Positions 1 through 9,208 of a stretch of DNA of 24,690 nucleotides are shown piece by piece. Position numbers and translations under genes: made by a program. The first letter of the stretch is position 1. The number at the start of each line of letters is the position of its first letter. The DNA lies in assembly GCA_964504645.1 (NCBI GenBank), contig CAZDGB010000075.1:1-24690 (forward strand), written 5' to 3'. Below the pieces are notes generated by a model that saw only the letters and a list, made by a program, of their open reading frames with translations, made no database searches and was not told the DNA's origin. The stretch is from CAZDGB01 sp964504645. Lineage in GTDB: Bacteria; Planctomycetota; Planctomycetia; Planctomycetales; Planctomycetaceae.

Positions 1-1269
<1,269 letters not shown>

Positions 1270-1288
1270 TCCATCACAAAGTCCTCTA

Positions 1289-1316
1289 TTGGATGCGGGA
1301 TTTCGCTTGCTACGAT
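1289..1316 (+). promoter_or_regulatory. Possible promoter of the toxin-antitoxin pair
   Basis: TTGGAT (1289-1294) and TACGAT (1311-1316) are separated by 16 bases. Both hexamers match the sigma-70 consensus only partly (3/6 and 4/6). If used, transcription would begin near 1323, which would favour the antitoxin start at 1354 over the ATG at 1324. Weak prediction. Confidence 0.25.
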
Positions 1317-1353
1317 ACAAGTCATGAGTCAAACCCGCGGGGAGGTGTTTGGG

Positions 1354-1602
1354 ATGATGGAACTGGTACTGACGAGCGACGAAGTTGATCAGATCAGAGC
1401 GAGCGAAGAGCCCGTGGTGGTAAAAGGCCCTGATGGGGAGGTGATTGCCTTCTTTCTACCGCCAAGGACTCCGGACGCTTTTGATCTAGCTATGATCGAA
1501 AAGATCAAGGCCCGCCGCGATCAACCAAAGGTCTACCACACGTACGCACAGGTGAAGGAACGCCTCCGTCAATTGGAGGCCGGCGAATGCGCTGGAAGGT
1601 AG
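1354..1602 (+). CDS. Small protein, probable antitoxin of a ParE/RelE-type module
   Basis: An 82-residue protein with no family I can name with certainty. It starts with a short strand-like segment (MMELVLTS), has a beta-rich middle (EEPVVVKGPDGEVIAFFLPP) and an amphipathic helical C-terminus rich in Lys, Arg and Glu (AQVKERLRQLEAG). The antitoxin role is inferred from position: its last 16 bases overlap the start of a ParE/RelE-like toxin gene. A longer reading from ATG 1324 (92 residues) is possible, but GGAGG at 1341-1345 lies 8 bases before ATG 1354 and nothing like it precedes 1324. Base composition is visibly less GC-rich than dnaK and clpB on either side, which suggests separate acquisition. 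Confidence 0.7.
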   Translation: MMELVLTSDEVDQIRASEEPVVVKGPDGEVIAFFLPPRTPDAFDLAMIEKIKARRDQPKVYHTYAQVKERLRQLEAGECAGR

Positions 1603-1841
1603 AATGGTTGACCGACGCCGAGAACAGTTTGGCGGAGATTTGGCTTTCATCAACCGATCGGGAACGTGTTACGGAATCGGCCGATGAGATCCAACGGATT
1701 TTGGAATCGTCACCGGAAAAGTATCTCGAATCATTGTCTGAAGGATTATCTTTCCTCGATTATCCGCCGCTTCGCGCCTATCTCGAAGTCGATCTGGCAC
1801 ACCATGTGATTCGTGTCGTCAGCTTGGGACGTCCGGGCTGA
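1587..1841 (+). CDS. ParE/RelE-like toxin
   Basis: An 84-residue protein with the pattern of the ParE/RelE toxin superfamily: an N-terminal strand (WKVEWLTDAE), a helix with LAEIWL, a DRERVTESADEI helix, a SEGLSFLDYPPL turn and two closing strands (AYLEVDL, HVIRVVSLG). Family members either poison gyrase (ParE) or cut ribosome-bound mRNA (RelE); the sequence alone does not say which. ATG 1587 has GGAGG at 1575-1579, 7 bases upstream, and overlaps the preceding gene by 16 bases, the usual coupled toxin-antitoxin arrangement. Length is near the low end of the family but the fold appears complete. Functionality is not shown. Confidence 0.75.
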   Translation: MRWKVEWLTDAENSLAEIWLSSTDRERVTESADEIQRILESSPEKYLESLSEGLSFLDYPPLRAYLEVDLAHHVIRVVSLGRPG

Positions 1842-1956
1842 CCTGGATCGCAAGTTTATCTGACGTTTCAACCCCTAGCGTTACCAACGAGGAGACGCAG
1901 CGTGCGCCGTCCTGGAGATCGTGCACGTCCCATGTTCGCCCGGGGAGTATCACACT

Positions 1957-4560
1957 ATGGCCTTTCGTTTCGACAAACTGACCGTCAAAGCTCAGGAAGC
2001 CGTGCAGGCGGCGCAGGAACTGGCTGCGAATGCCGGCAATCCGCAGGTCGCGCCGCTGCATCTCTTGAAGGCGCTGCTCGACGAAGAGGGGGGCATCGTC
2101 CGGCCATTGCTCGACAAGATCGGCATCAAGGTCGCGCAGCTGCGGTCGATCATCGACGCCGATTTGAAGAAGCTGCCGCAGACGTCCGGCGGGCAGACCG
2201 GCGCGGGCCAGGCGCTGATGAACGTTCTCAATCAAGCGCAGACGCTCGCCGACCAGATGAAGGACAGTTTCGTCTCGACCGAGCACTTGCTGCTCGCGCT
2301 GACGAAGGTCGATGATCCCGCCCAGAAAGTTCTGAAGCTCAACGGGGTCGAAGAGGCGGATGTGCTGAATGCCTTGAAATCGGTACGAGGAAGCCAGACC
2401 GTGTCGGACCAGACCCCGGAAGACAAATATCAAGCCTTGGAAAAATACGGCAAGGACCTCGTCGCGCTCGCCAAGCAGGGGAAGATCGACCCCGTCATCG
2501 GCCGCGACACTGAAATCCGCCGCGTGATCCAGGTCCTGTCCCGCCGCCGCAAGAACAACCCGGTCCTCATCGGCGACGCGGGCGTCGGCAAGACGGCCAT
2601 CGTCGAAGGGCTGGCCCATCGCATTGTGCTGGGCGACGTCCCGCAGAACCTCAAGGACAAACGCGTCATCGCACTCGACATGGGAGCGCTCATCGCCGGG
2701 GCGAAATTCCGCGGCGAGTTCGAAGACCGCTTGAAAGCCGTGCTGAAGGAAGTTTCCGAGGCCGAAGGGCGGATCATTCTCTTCATCGACGAACTTCATA
2801 CGGTCGTCGGCGCCGGCGCGGCGGAAGGAGCCGTGGATGCGTCCAACCTGCTGAAACCGGCGCTCGCGCGCGGAGAACTCCACTGCGTCGGAGCAACGAC
2901 GCTCGATGAATACCGCAAATACATCGAGAAAGACCCGGCCCTCGAACGCCGGTTCCAGCCGATTCTCGTCAACGAGCCGTCGGTGGAAGACACCATCTCC
3001 ATTCTCCGCGGTCTGAAGGAACGGTACGAATCGCATCATGGCGTGCGGATCACCGACGACGCGCTCATCGCCGCGGCGACGCTCTCGGATCGGTACATCA
3101 ATGACCGCTTATTGCCCGATAAGGCCATCGATCTCGTCGACGAAGCGGCGAGCCGACTGCGGATGGAAATGGATTCGATGCCCGCCGAAATCGACGAAGC
3201 GACGCGGCAACTGACGCGGATGCAGATCGAAGCGGCCGCTCTCAGCAAGGAAACCACGGCGGACAGCCAGACGCGGCTGCAATCGCTGCGGAAAGAAATC
3301 GCCGAGCGTGAGGAATCGGTGAAGGCGCTCAAGGCCCGCTGGGAATCGGAAAAATCAGCGCTGTCCGGCTTGCGGCCTTTGAAGGAAGAAATCGAGAAAC
3401 TCCGCACGGCATACGAGCAGGCGTTCAACCAGGCGCAGCGGACGAACTCCAACGACGACTACGTCCGCGCGTTTCAGACCGAGCAGCAACTCAAAGCCGC
3501 GCAGCAGAAGCTGGTCGATATAGAGAAAAAAGTCGCCAGCCTCGGCGAAGGCCAGCGTTTGTTGCGCGAAGAAGTCACGCAGGAAGATATCGCGAAAGTC
3601 GTCAGCATCTGGACCGGCGTGCCGGTCTCGCGAATGTTACAAACCGAGCGGCAGAAGCTGCTCCAGATGGAAGACGCCATCCACAAGCGGATGATCAACC
3701 AGGAAGAGGCCGTCCATGCGGTGGCGAACGCCGTGCGGCGGTCGCGGTCCGGCATGCAGGACCCGCATCGGCCGATCGGCTCGTTCATCTTTCTCGGCCC
3801 GACGGGCGTCGGCAAGACGGAACTGTGCAAGGCGCTCGCCGAATTCCTGTTCGACGACGAACGGGCGATGGTCCGCATCGACATGAGCGAATTCATGGAG
3901 AAGCATTCCGTCGCCCGGCTGATCGGCGCGCCTCCGGGATACGTCGGTTATGAAGAAGGGGGCAAGCTGACCGAAGCCGTCCGCCGCCGGCCGTACACGG
4001 TGCTGCTGCTCGATGAAATCGAGAAGGCCCATCGCGACGTCTTCAACGTGCTGCTGCAGCTTCTCGACGACGGCCGGCTGACCGATAGCCACGGCCGCAC
4101 GGTCGATTTCACGAACACTATCGTCGTGATGACGTCGAACATCGGCAGCCACTACATCACGGAGATGACCGGCAAAGAAGATGAAGTTGTCATCGAAGGC
4201 GAAGTCCTCTCGGCGTTGCGAAAAGAATTCCTGCCCGAGTTCCTGAACCGCGTCGACGAGATCATTGTGTTCCATCCCTTGAAACAGAAAGACATCCGCC
4301 AGATCGTCGACTTGCAGTTGGCCAAGCTGGAAAAGCGGTTGGAAGACGAGGGATATCATCTCGTCGTCACCGACACCGCGAAAAAGCGGCTGGCCGAGGA
4401 AGGCTACGACCCGGTTTACGGCGCCCGGCCGTTGAAGCGGGTGATTCAGCAGCGGCTGCAGAACGAACTGGCGAACGCGATCCTCGCCGACGAGTTTCCC
4501 GAAGGGGCGACGATCACCGTCGACGAACAGCACGGCGATTTCACGTTCACGGCGAAGTAA
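1957..4560 (+). CDS. clpB: ATP-dependent disaggregase ClpB
   Basis: A full-length Hsp100 ClpB of 867 residues (E. coli ClpB has 857). Order of domains: N-terminal Clp repeats (1-150), first AAA+ module with Walker A GDAGVGKT at 206-213 and Walker B ILFIDELH, coiled-coil middle domain (about 410-530, rich in Glu, Lys and Arg), second AAA+ module with Walker A GPTGVGKT at 614-621 and Walker B VLLLDEIEKAH at 682-692, and the C-terminal domain with the GARPLKRVIQ sensor-2 motif. It threads aggregated proteins through its hexameric pore together with DnaK. The start at ATG 1957 (MAFRFDKLT) is preferred over an in-frame GTG at 1921 because MAFRFDKLT is the family's usual N-terminus and GGGGAG sits 9 bases upstream. 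Its last 14 bases overlap the end of convergent folP. Confidence 0.98.
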   Translation: MAFRFDKLTVKAQEAVQAAQELAANAGNPQVAPLHLLKALLDEEGGIVRPLLDKIGIKVAQLRSIIDADLKKLPQTSGGQTGAGQALMNVLNQAQTLADQMKDSFVSTEHLLLALTKVDDPAQKVLKLNGVEEADVLNALKSVRGSQTVSDQTPEDKYQALEKYGKDLVALAKQGKIDPVIGRDTEIRRVIQVLSRRRKNNPVLIGDAGVGKTAIVEGLAHRIVLGDVPQNLKDKRVIALDMGALIAGAKFRGEFEDRLKAVLKEVSEAEGRIILFIDELHTVVGAGAAEGAVDASNLLKPALARGELHCVGATTLDEYRKYIEKDPALERRFQPILVNEPSVEDTISILRGLKERYESHHGVRITDDALIAAATLSDRYINDRLLPDKAIDLVDEAASRLRMEMDSMPAEIDEATRQLTRMQIEAAALSKETTADSQTRLQSLRKEIAEREESVKALKARWESEKSALSGLRPLKEEIEKLRTAYEQAFNQAQRTNSNDDYVRAFQTEQQLKAAQQKLVDIEKKVASLGEGQRLLREEVTQEDIAKVVSIWTGVPVSRMLQTERQKLLQMEDAIHKRMINQEEAVHAVANAVRRSRSGMQDPHRPIGSFIFLGPTGVGKTELCKALAEFLFDDERAMVRIDMSEFMEKHSVARLIGAPPGYVGYEEGGKLTEAVRRRPYTVLLLDEIEKAHRDVFNVLLQLLDDGRLTDSHGRTVDFTNTIVVMTSNIGSHYITEMTGKEDEVVIEGEVLSALRKEFLPEFLNRVDEIIVFHPLKQKDIRQIVDLQLAKLEKRLEDEGYHLVVTDTAKKRLAEEGYDPVYGARPLKRVIQQRLQNELANAILADEFPEGATITVDEQHGDFTFTAK

Positions 4561-5404
4561 CGCTCGCTTTAACCGTCCGCCATGCAACGAGCGCGTCGCG
4601 GTGCGCGGCGACGTCGTGGACGCGAAGCAGTTCGACGCCCTGTTCCGCCAGCGCGATCGACACGCCGAGTCCGCCGGCGAGACGCTCCTCGACGTCGCGC
4701 CCCAGCAGTTTCTTGAGGAATCGCTTCCGCGAATGGCCGATGAGCAGCGGCCGGCCCAATTCGTGAAAGCGGTCGACATGCGAGAGAATCTGCAAGTTGT
4801 GCTCCGCCGTCTTGCCGAAGCCGACGCCGGGATCGAGCAGCACTCGCTCCGCCGGGACGCCGTGATTCGCAAAGACAGTCAATCGCTCGGCGAAGTATCC
4901 GCAGATCTCAGCGATGACATCGTCATAGTGCGGATTCTGCTGCATCGTCGCGGGGGTTCCCTGGATATGCATGCAGATCACGCCCGCTCCGGTTTCGCGG
5001 CAGATGTCGATCATCCGCGGATCGAATTGCAGACCGGAGATGTCGTTGATGATCTCCGCGCCGGCGGCCACCGCGCGGCGTGCGACTTCCGCTTTGGTCG
5101 TATCAACTGCGATCGGGACCGTTACGCGGCTTGCCAGCCGTTCGATCACCGGAATCACGCGGCGCAGTTCTTCCGCTTCATCGACCGCCGCCGCGCCGGG
5201 CCGTGTCGATTCGCCCCCGATGTCCAGCACGTCGGCCCCGTCGGCGACGAGTTTCAACGCCTGCTCGACGGCGGCATCAGTCGCCAGAAACTGTCCACCG
5301 TCGGAAAAACTGTCGGGCGTGACGTTGACGATCCCCATCAGCTTCGGCAACGAACCCCAGCCGAAATGCCGGGTAAGAAACTTCCAGTCGCGAGTCGTCG
5401 CCAT
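4547..5404 (-). CDS. folP: Dihydropteroate synthase
   Basis: This cytosolic TIM-barrel enzyme of folate synthesis joins 4-aminobenzoate to 6-hydroxymethyl-7,8-dihydropterin diphosphate. The family's signatures are all present in order: MGIVNVTPDSFSDGG near the N-terminus, the GGESTRPGA loop, the NDISG strand, DPGVGFGKT and the C-terminal GHSRKRF phosphate-binding segment. From ATG 5404 (MATTRD) it is 285 residues, normal for the family. A longer in-frame reading from GTG 5443 would begin inside the inverted repeat at 5435-5515 and add 13 unconserved residues, so I rejected it; neither start has a clear Shine-Dalgarno. The 3' end overlaps clpB by 14 bases tail to tail. Sulfonamides compete at the aminobenzoate site of this family. 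Confidence 0.96.
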   Translation of the reverse strand: MATTRDWKFLTRHFGWGSLPKLMGIVNVTPDSFSDGGQFLATDAAVEQALKLVADGADVLDIGGESTRPGAAAVDEAEELRRVIPVIERLASRVTVPIAVDTTKAEVARRAVAAGAEIINDISGLQFDPRMIDICRETGAGVICMHIQGTPATMQQNPHYDDVIAEICGYFAERLTVFANHGVPAERVLLDPGVGFGKTAEHNLQILSHVDRFHELGRPLLIGHSRKRFLKKLLGRDVEERLAGGLGVSIALAEQGVELLRVHDVAAHRDALVAWRTVKASVTSP

Positions 5405-5434
5405 CAGATCAATCTCATACCGGCACTTTGGATT

Positions 5435-5515
5435 GGGTGGCACGCCCTAAGGCTTCGAAGGGCGTGGTTCATCACTCGAAGACCACGCCCTTCGAAGCCT
5501 TAGGGCGTGCCACCC
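5435..5515. repeat. Perfect 34-bp inverted repeat with 13-base loop
   Basis: The left arm at 5435-5468 and right arm at 5482-5515 are exact reverse complements over 34 bases, around a 13-base loop (TCATCACTCGAAG). Each arm also contains its own smaller palindrome: CACGCCCT and AGGGCGTG flank a 10-base spacer holding TTCGAA. The element begins 4 bases after the stop codon of the upstream oxidoreductase and ends 30 bases before the folP start. No run of T follows on either strand, so it is not a typical intrinsic terminator. A dispersed palindromic repeat is the likeliest explanation, possibly serving as an mRNA 3'-end stabiliser. Confidence 0.9.
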
Positions 5516-5519
5516 TGCG

Positions 5520-6542
5520 TCACGTCACCTTCTGCCGCGTCCCCGTTTCCGCGGAGCGATAGACGGCGAAAATCGTTTGCAGCACGCTCAGACTTTCCGC
5601 CGCGGTAATCGGTTCCTTTTCCAAACCGGCGCTGGCGCGCACGGCGGAGCGGACGAACGGCGTGTAGCCCCGCTGGCCGGCGGGATACTCGTACTTGTGC
5701 ACCTTCGCCTCGGAGTTGAAGTAATAGACCAGCGGATCGGAATCGAGATCGGCGAGCTCCAGCCAGCCGCGCTCGCACCAGATTTTAATGTGCATATGAT
5801 ACCCCTTGTCGAGGTAATACGCCGACGTCAGCGTGCCCGCCGCGCCGTTGTCGAACCGCAAGAGAACGGTCGCCGAATCCTCGATGCGAAGCGGTTGCCC
5901 GCCGACGTTCTGCGTCAGCGCGGCGACTTCGGTGATGTTCAGACCGGTGAGATACGACGCCAAATCGAGCCAATGGATGCCGAGCCAGATCAAGTGCCCG
6001 CCGCCGGCGCGGGCCTTGTCAGCGAACCAGCTTTGATGATATTTTTCGCTCTTGAGCCGCGTCTGATCGGCGATGATGTGCGCTTCCATGCCGTAAACCT
6101 TGCCGAACTCGCCGCTCCGCAGCAGGCGTTTCGCTTCACGGATCGGCGGCGCCAGGCGATTGGCCAGAGCCAGCATCAGAAAGAGGTGCTTGCTGTCGGC
6201 CTTGCGGGCCAGCGGCTCGAAGTCCTCCGCGCGGATGCAGGCGGGTTTCTCGGTGAAGACGTGGCAACCGGCCTCCAGCGCGGCGTCGATCTCCGGCGGC
6301 GCTTGAACCGCTTCCACGCTGACGAGCGCCATCTTCGGCTGCGCTTCCTTCAGCATGGTCCGCGTATCGCGATACATCTGCCGGAACTTGTCGCCCAGCA
6401 GCTTCTTGGCTTGAGTTTCCGTCTCGCCGGTCGGATCGGCGACAACAACCGATTCGACTTCCTCGGTCTCGGCGAGCGCTTCGAAGTACGCGCCGAGATG
6501 CGCCCCTTGCGGGTGGATGATCATGCCGACGGGAATGCCCAT
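5520..6542 (-). CDS. Gfo/Idh/MocA family oxidoreductase with atypical nucleotide-binding loop
   Basis: A 340-residue protein of the glucose-fructose oxidoreductase/inositol dehydrogenase/MocA family. The N-terminal Rossmann domain carries the FTEKPA motif (Lys about residue 99), and the C-terminal domain carries GGGHLIWLGIHWLDLASYL, the segment with the family's substrate-site His and Asp. The usual N-terminal GxGxxG is not intact: the equivalent stretch reads IIHPQGAHLG, so cofactor binding may be altered. Substrate is unknown; relatives oxidise sugars or cyclitols. The start at ATG 6542 (MGIPVGM) has GGGAG 8 bases upstream; an upstream ATG at 6659 would add 39 unconserved residues. The gene is divergent from another family member, and folP follows on the same strand. 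Confidence 0.9.
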   Translation of the reverse strand: MGIPVGMIIHPQGAHLGAYFEALAETEEVESVVVADPTGETETQAKKLLGDKFRQMYRDTRTMLKEAQPKMALVSVEAVQAPPEIDAALEAGCHVFTEKPACIRAEDFEPLARKADSKHLFLMLALANRLAPPIREAKRLLRSGEFGKVYGMEAHIIADQTRLKSEKYHQSWFADKARAGGGHLIWLGIHWLDLASYLTGLNITEVAALTQNVGGQPLRIEDSATVLLRFDNGAAGTLTSAYYLDKGYHMHIKIWCERGWLELADLDSDPLVYYFNSEAKVHKYEYPAGQRGYTPFVRSAVRASAGLEKEPITAAESLSVLQTIFAVYRSAETGTRQKVT

Positions 6543-6705
6543 GAGATATTCTCCCTCGCAGCGCTGTTCGCACAGCGGGCTGACGCCGCGCCGCTCGCCT
6601 TTCGAATGCCGGTTCGTCTTCTCAACCGAGATTCGCTTTTTCATCGGACGGAAAGCCAATCCCGGTTAACAAAGCTGAACCGGGATTGGAACATCGCGCC
6701 TGGCT

Positions 6706-6734
6706 TTGCACTCGCGGGGCGAGTGTTCTACAGT
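6706..6734 (+). promoter_or_regulatory. Possible sigma-70-type promoter of the + strand oxidoreductase
   Basis: TTGCAC (6706-6711) and TACAGT (6729-6734) are separated by exactly 17 bases, about 60 bases before the ATG at 6793. Matches to consensus are 3/6 and 4/6, so this is only a candidate. It lies in the 250-bp divergent region between the two Gfo/Idh/MocA genes. Confidence 0.3.
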
Positions 6735-6792
6735 GCGCGACGTCGACTACCATGACGCATCCATCACAGACCGTCAACGTTGAGGAAAGAGC

Positions 6793-7836
6793 ATGTCGGC
6801 GGCGAAGTTGCGGGCGGGAATCATCGGGTTGGGGTTCATCGGCGCGGGGGACCAGGTTGCCGGCGACCGGCTCGGGCAGAAGGTCGCCGATCTCGACGGG
6901 CATCACCGCGAGGCGTTGTCGCGGCATCCGCGGATCGAACTCGTGGCGGGCAGCAGCCGCGACCCCGGCCGCCGCGACCGCTTTCGCGAATCGACCGGCG
7001 CGCGGACGTACGCCGATTGGCGGGAGATGCTTGCCGCGGAGAAGCTGGACATCGTCAGCATCGCGTCGATGACGCCCGATCATGCGGCACAGACGATCGG
7101 CTGCGCGCAGGCCGGCGTGCGGGCCGTCTACTGCGAGAAGCCGATCGCGCCGACGCTGGCCGACGCCGAGCGGATGATCGCCGCTTGCCGGGAAACCGGC
7201 ACGCTGCTCGCGATCAACCACAATCGCCGGTTCCATCCGAATTACCGCCGGCTGGCGGAGTTCGTCGCCGCCAAAGGTTTGGGCGACTTGATCACAGCGT
7301 ATCTTCATTGGGGTTCGGGGCGGCTCGGCAACGTGGGAACGCATTTCATCGACGCCGTGCGATTGCTGACACGGTGCGACGTGGCGGCGGTCTCGGCGAC
7401 GCTTGATCAGTCCGCCCGGCCCGATTGCCGCGGCAGCGAGTTCCGCGATCCCGGCGGCTGGGCGTTCTTGCGGATGACCGGCGGTTGGATGACGGTGATC
7501 AACGCGCCCGATTACGCGAAGGATCCGGGAGAAATTATTCTTTCCGGCTCGCTCGGCCGCGCCGTGGTGCAAGGCCTCGATGTGCAGCTCGATTTCTGGG
7601 ACGGCCGCAAGGAGTGCTGGCCGCACATCCGCAGCCGCGACACGTCGATGGACATCGCCGTGCGGGAAATCGTCAACACGCTCGACGGACAGAGTTCGCT
7701 TAGCAGCCCGGGCGAAGAAGGATTGCGCGATCTGGAAGCGATTCTCGGTTGCCACGCGTCCCACGCGCAGCAAGGAAAGTGGATCGATTTGCCGCTCGCC
7801 GGGGAAGATCGTCACCGCGTGTTGCAGAGCGGTTGA
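6793..7836 (+). CDS. Gfo/Idh/MocA family NAD(P)-dependent oxidoreductase
   Basis: A 347-residue enzyme with a textbook N-terminal dinucleotide fold: AGIIGLGFIG with GxGxxG at residues 12-17, then CEKPIAPT with the family Lys at about 116. The C-terminal domain has NVGTHFIDAVRLL, placing His and Asp at about 184 and 187 where the family has its catalytic residues. Members oxidise or epimerise sugars, cyclitols or related alcohols; no signal peptide is visible, so it is probably cytosolic. ATG 6793 is preceded by GAGGAAAG. It stands alone on this strand, divergent from the oxidoreductase at 5520-6542, and the two share only family-level features, so they are not a recent duplication. The downstream inverted repeat starts 27 bases after the stop. 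Confidence 0.92.
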   Translation: MSAAKLRAGIIGLGFIGAGDQVAGDRLGQKVADLDGHHREALSRHPRIELVAGSSRDPGRRDRFRESTGARTYADWREMLAAEKLDIVSIASMTPDHAAQTIGCAQAGVRAVYCEKPIAPTLADAERMIAACRETGTLLAINHNRRFHPNYRRLAEFVAAKGLGDLITAYLHWGSGRLGNVGTHFIDAVRLLTRCDVAAVSATLDQSARPDCRGSEFRDPGGWAFLRMTGGWMTVINAPDYAKDPGEIILSGSLGRAVVQGLDVQLDFWDGRKECWPHIRSRDTSMDIAVREIVNTLDGQSSLSSPGEEGLRDLEAILGCHASHAQQGKWIDLPLAGEDRHRVLQSG

Positions 7837-7862
7837 ACGACAACCAGCCCGCGGCACGTTTT

Positions 7863-8130
7863 TTGGATTGGATTTCGGCTTTCTACGCTGAAGGCGTTGC
7901 GTCCTATAGCGAAGGGTTGCGAGGCTCTGTGAGCTACCCTGGAAACGCGGTCCAACACCACATCCCCCTCAACCCCAACGGGGTTTTGCCGTTCCCGCAG
8001 ACGACGTCATCGTCGAATGGCGAAACCCCGTTGGGGTTTGAACATCGTCGCGCCTCATTCCAGGGTAGCCCGAAGCGGGCAACCCTTCGCTATAGGACGC
8101 AACGCCTTCAGCGTAGAAATCCAGATCCAA
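7863..8130. repeat. Long nested inverted repeat filling the 7837-8182 gap
   Basis: The outer arms 7880-7920 and 8079-8119 are exact reverse complements for 41 bases. Pairing resumes outward, with a small insertion, to 7863 and 8130 (TTGGAT/ATCCAA). Inward, a second perfect 12-base pair lies at 7933-7944 and 8058-8069, and a third of 16 bases at 7971-7986 and 8023-8038. The third block (AACCCCAACGGGGTTT) is itself nearly palindromic. The result is one interrupted stem of about 110 positions per side around a loop near 8004. I found no transposase, coding signal or evident target duplication. Open frames crossing it are by-products of the repeat. It is probably a dispersed palindromic repeat, sitting between a + strand gene and the end of a - strand gene. 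Confidence 0.9.
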
Positions 8131-8182
8131 GCCGCAATGTTTCGCCTCGAAGACTCGGCAAACCCTACAAAGCCGCGCGACC

Positions 8183-9100
8183 TCAGAACGAATCGCTGCC
8201 GTAGGGTTCTTCGCCGTAGCGCGTCACGAGCGCGTCGTAGATCGGCGCGGCGATGTGCTGCGACACGAAGCGGACGCTGCCGTCGGCGATGAGGTGATAC
8301 GCCCCGCCGGAATGCTGGCTCGATGGGCCCCACAATCCGTCGATGCCCTGGCCCGCCGCGAGATAGTACGGCGTGTGATTGAGGGCGATCTCGCGGCCGG
8401 CGTACGTCGGCGGGTTCCCGTCGTCGTAGCGCCGCGACGTCAGCGCGGCGGTGCCGCCGTCGATCCACACGGCGGCGTTCGTCTCGCGGGTCTCCGTGAT
8501 CAGCAGCGTGTTCGACAGGCCGTCGCGGACGTCCGGGACGCGGGTCGACGACATCGGATAGATCACGCCGTCGGGCCGCTGCCACAAATTGCCGACGTTC
8601 GTCGCGCCCAGCACAACATAATTCCGAATCGCATACCGCGGCGAGAGGGCGACATAGAGCGGCTCACGGGAGAATTCGTGCCCGCTATACGACGGACAGC
8701 GGTAGACGGCGATTTTCTGCGCCGCCGGGTCGACATTCGCCGGGTGTAGGGCCGAAACGTTGTAATTCACGGCGTTGTACAGCGAGGCCTGGTCGATGTT
8801 CGGCAGAATCAGGCTGGCCCAACTGTGAAGGTGGTAATGGCTGGAGTTCGGCGTCCAGACACCATAATCGATGATGCTGGTGCTGCTCGGGGGGAATCGC
8901 TTGAACGCGCTTTCGTAATTGTGCAGCGCCAGGCCGATCTGCTTCAGATTGTTGCGGCAGACCGATTGCCGAGCCGCTTCCCGCACCTGCTGCACCGCCG
9001 GCAAGAGCAGCGCCAGCAGAATGGCAATGATGGCGATGACGACCAGCAGTTCGATCAGCGTGAACCCGCGGCGATGGACGACGGGAGACATGGGCGCCAT
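8183..9100 (-). CDS. DUF1559 prepilin-type protein
   Basis: A 305-residue member of the DUF1559 family that is greatly expanded in planctomycetes. It has a type IV prepilin leader, RRGFTLIELLVVIAIIAILLALLLPAV, with cleavage expected after the Gly at residue 12 and the conserved Glu five residues into the mature protein; this helix anchors it in the membrane or a pilus-like fibre. It is followed by QQVREAARQSVCRNNLKQIGLALHNY, the diagnostic family stretch. Near the C-terminus HSGGAYHLIADGSVRF fits the H-X9-DG motif. Function is unknown beyond a probable surface, pseudopilin-like role. ATG 9100 is used; ATG 9091 (fourth residue) is equally possible and neither has a strong ribosome site. Confidence 0.93.
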   Translation of the reverse strand: MAPMSPVVHRRGFTLIELLVVIAIIAILLALLLPAVQQVREAARQSVCRNNLKQIGLALHNYESAFKRFPPSSTSIIDYGVWTPNSSHYHLHSWASLILPNIDQASLYNAVNYNVSALHPANVDPAAQKIAVYRCPSYSGHEFSREPLYVALSPRYAIRNYVVLGATNVGNLWQRPDGVIYPMSSTRVPDVRDGLSNTLLITETRETNAAVWIDGGTAALTSRRYDDGNPPTYAGREIALNHTPYYLAAGQGIDGLWGPSSQHSGGAYHLIADGSVRFVSQHIAAPIYDALVTRYGEEPYGSDSF

Positions 9101-9208
9101 TCCGAGAGGAAAGAAGTGGTGCGGCCCGCTAAAAAAAATCGTAGCGATTGCGGGAGAAACGATCCAGTGGAGGAGATTGATGGCCCGCGAAGCGCCAAGC
9201 GAACGAGT

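Noticed and set aside
1819..3039. A 406-codon open frame on the - strand inside clpB.
   Set aside because: It is antisense to well-conserved clpB codons, has low-complexity composition and no domain; it follows from high GC. The same applies to 3637-4872 (-) and 402-1112 (-).
4601..5503. A 300-codon open frame on + over folP.
   Set aside because: It is the complement of folP, which shows every dihydropteroate synthase motif, and has no recognisable features itself.
5435..5515. Reading the perfect inverted repeat as an intrinsic terminator.
   Set aside because: There is no T-run on either strand and the stem is far longer than normal.
7749..8292. Open frames of 91 to 151 codons on + across the inverted repeat.
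   Set aside because: They read through the palindrome and into the antisense of the DUF1559 gene, without a ribosome site or conserved sequence.
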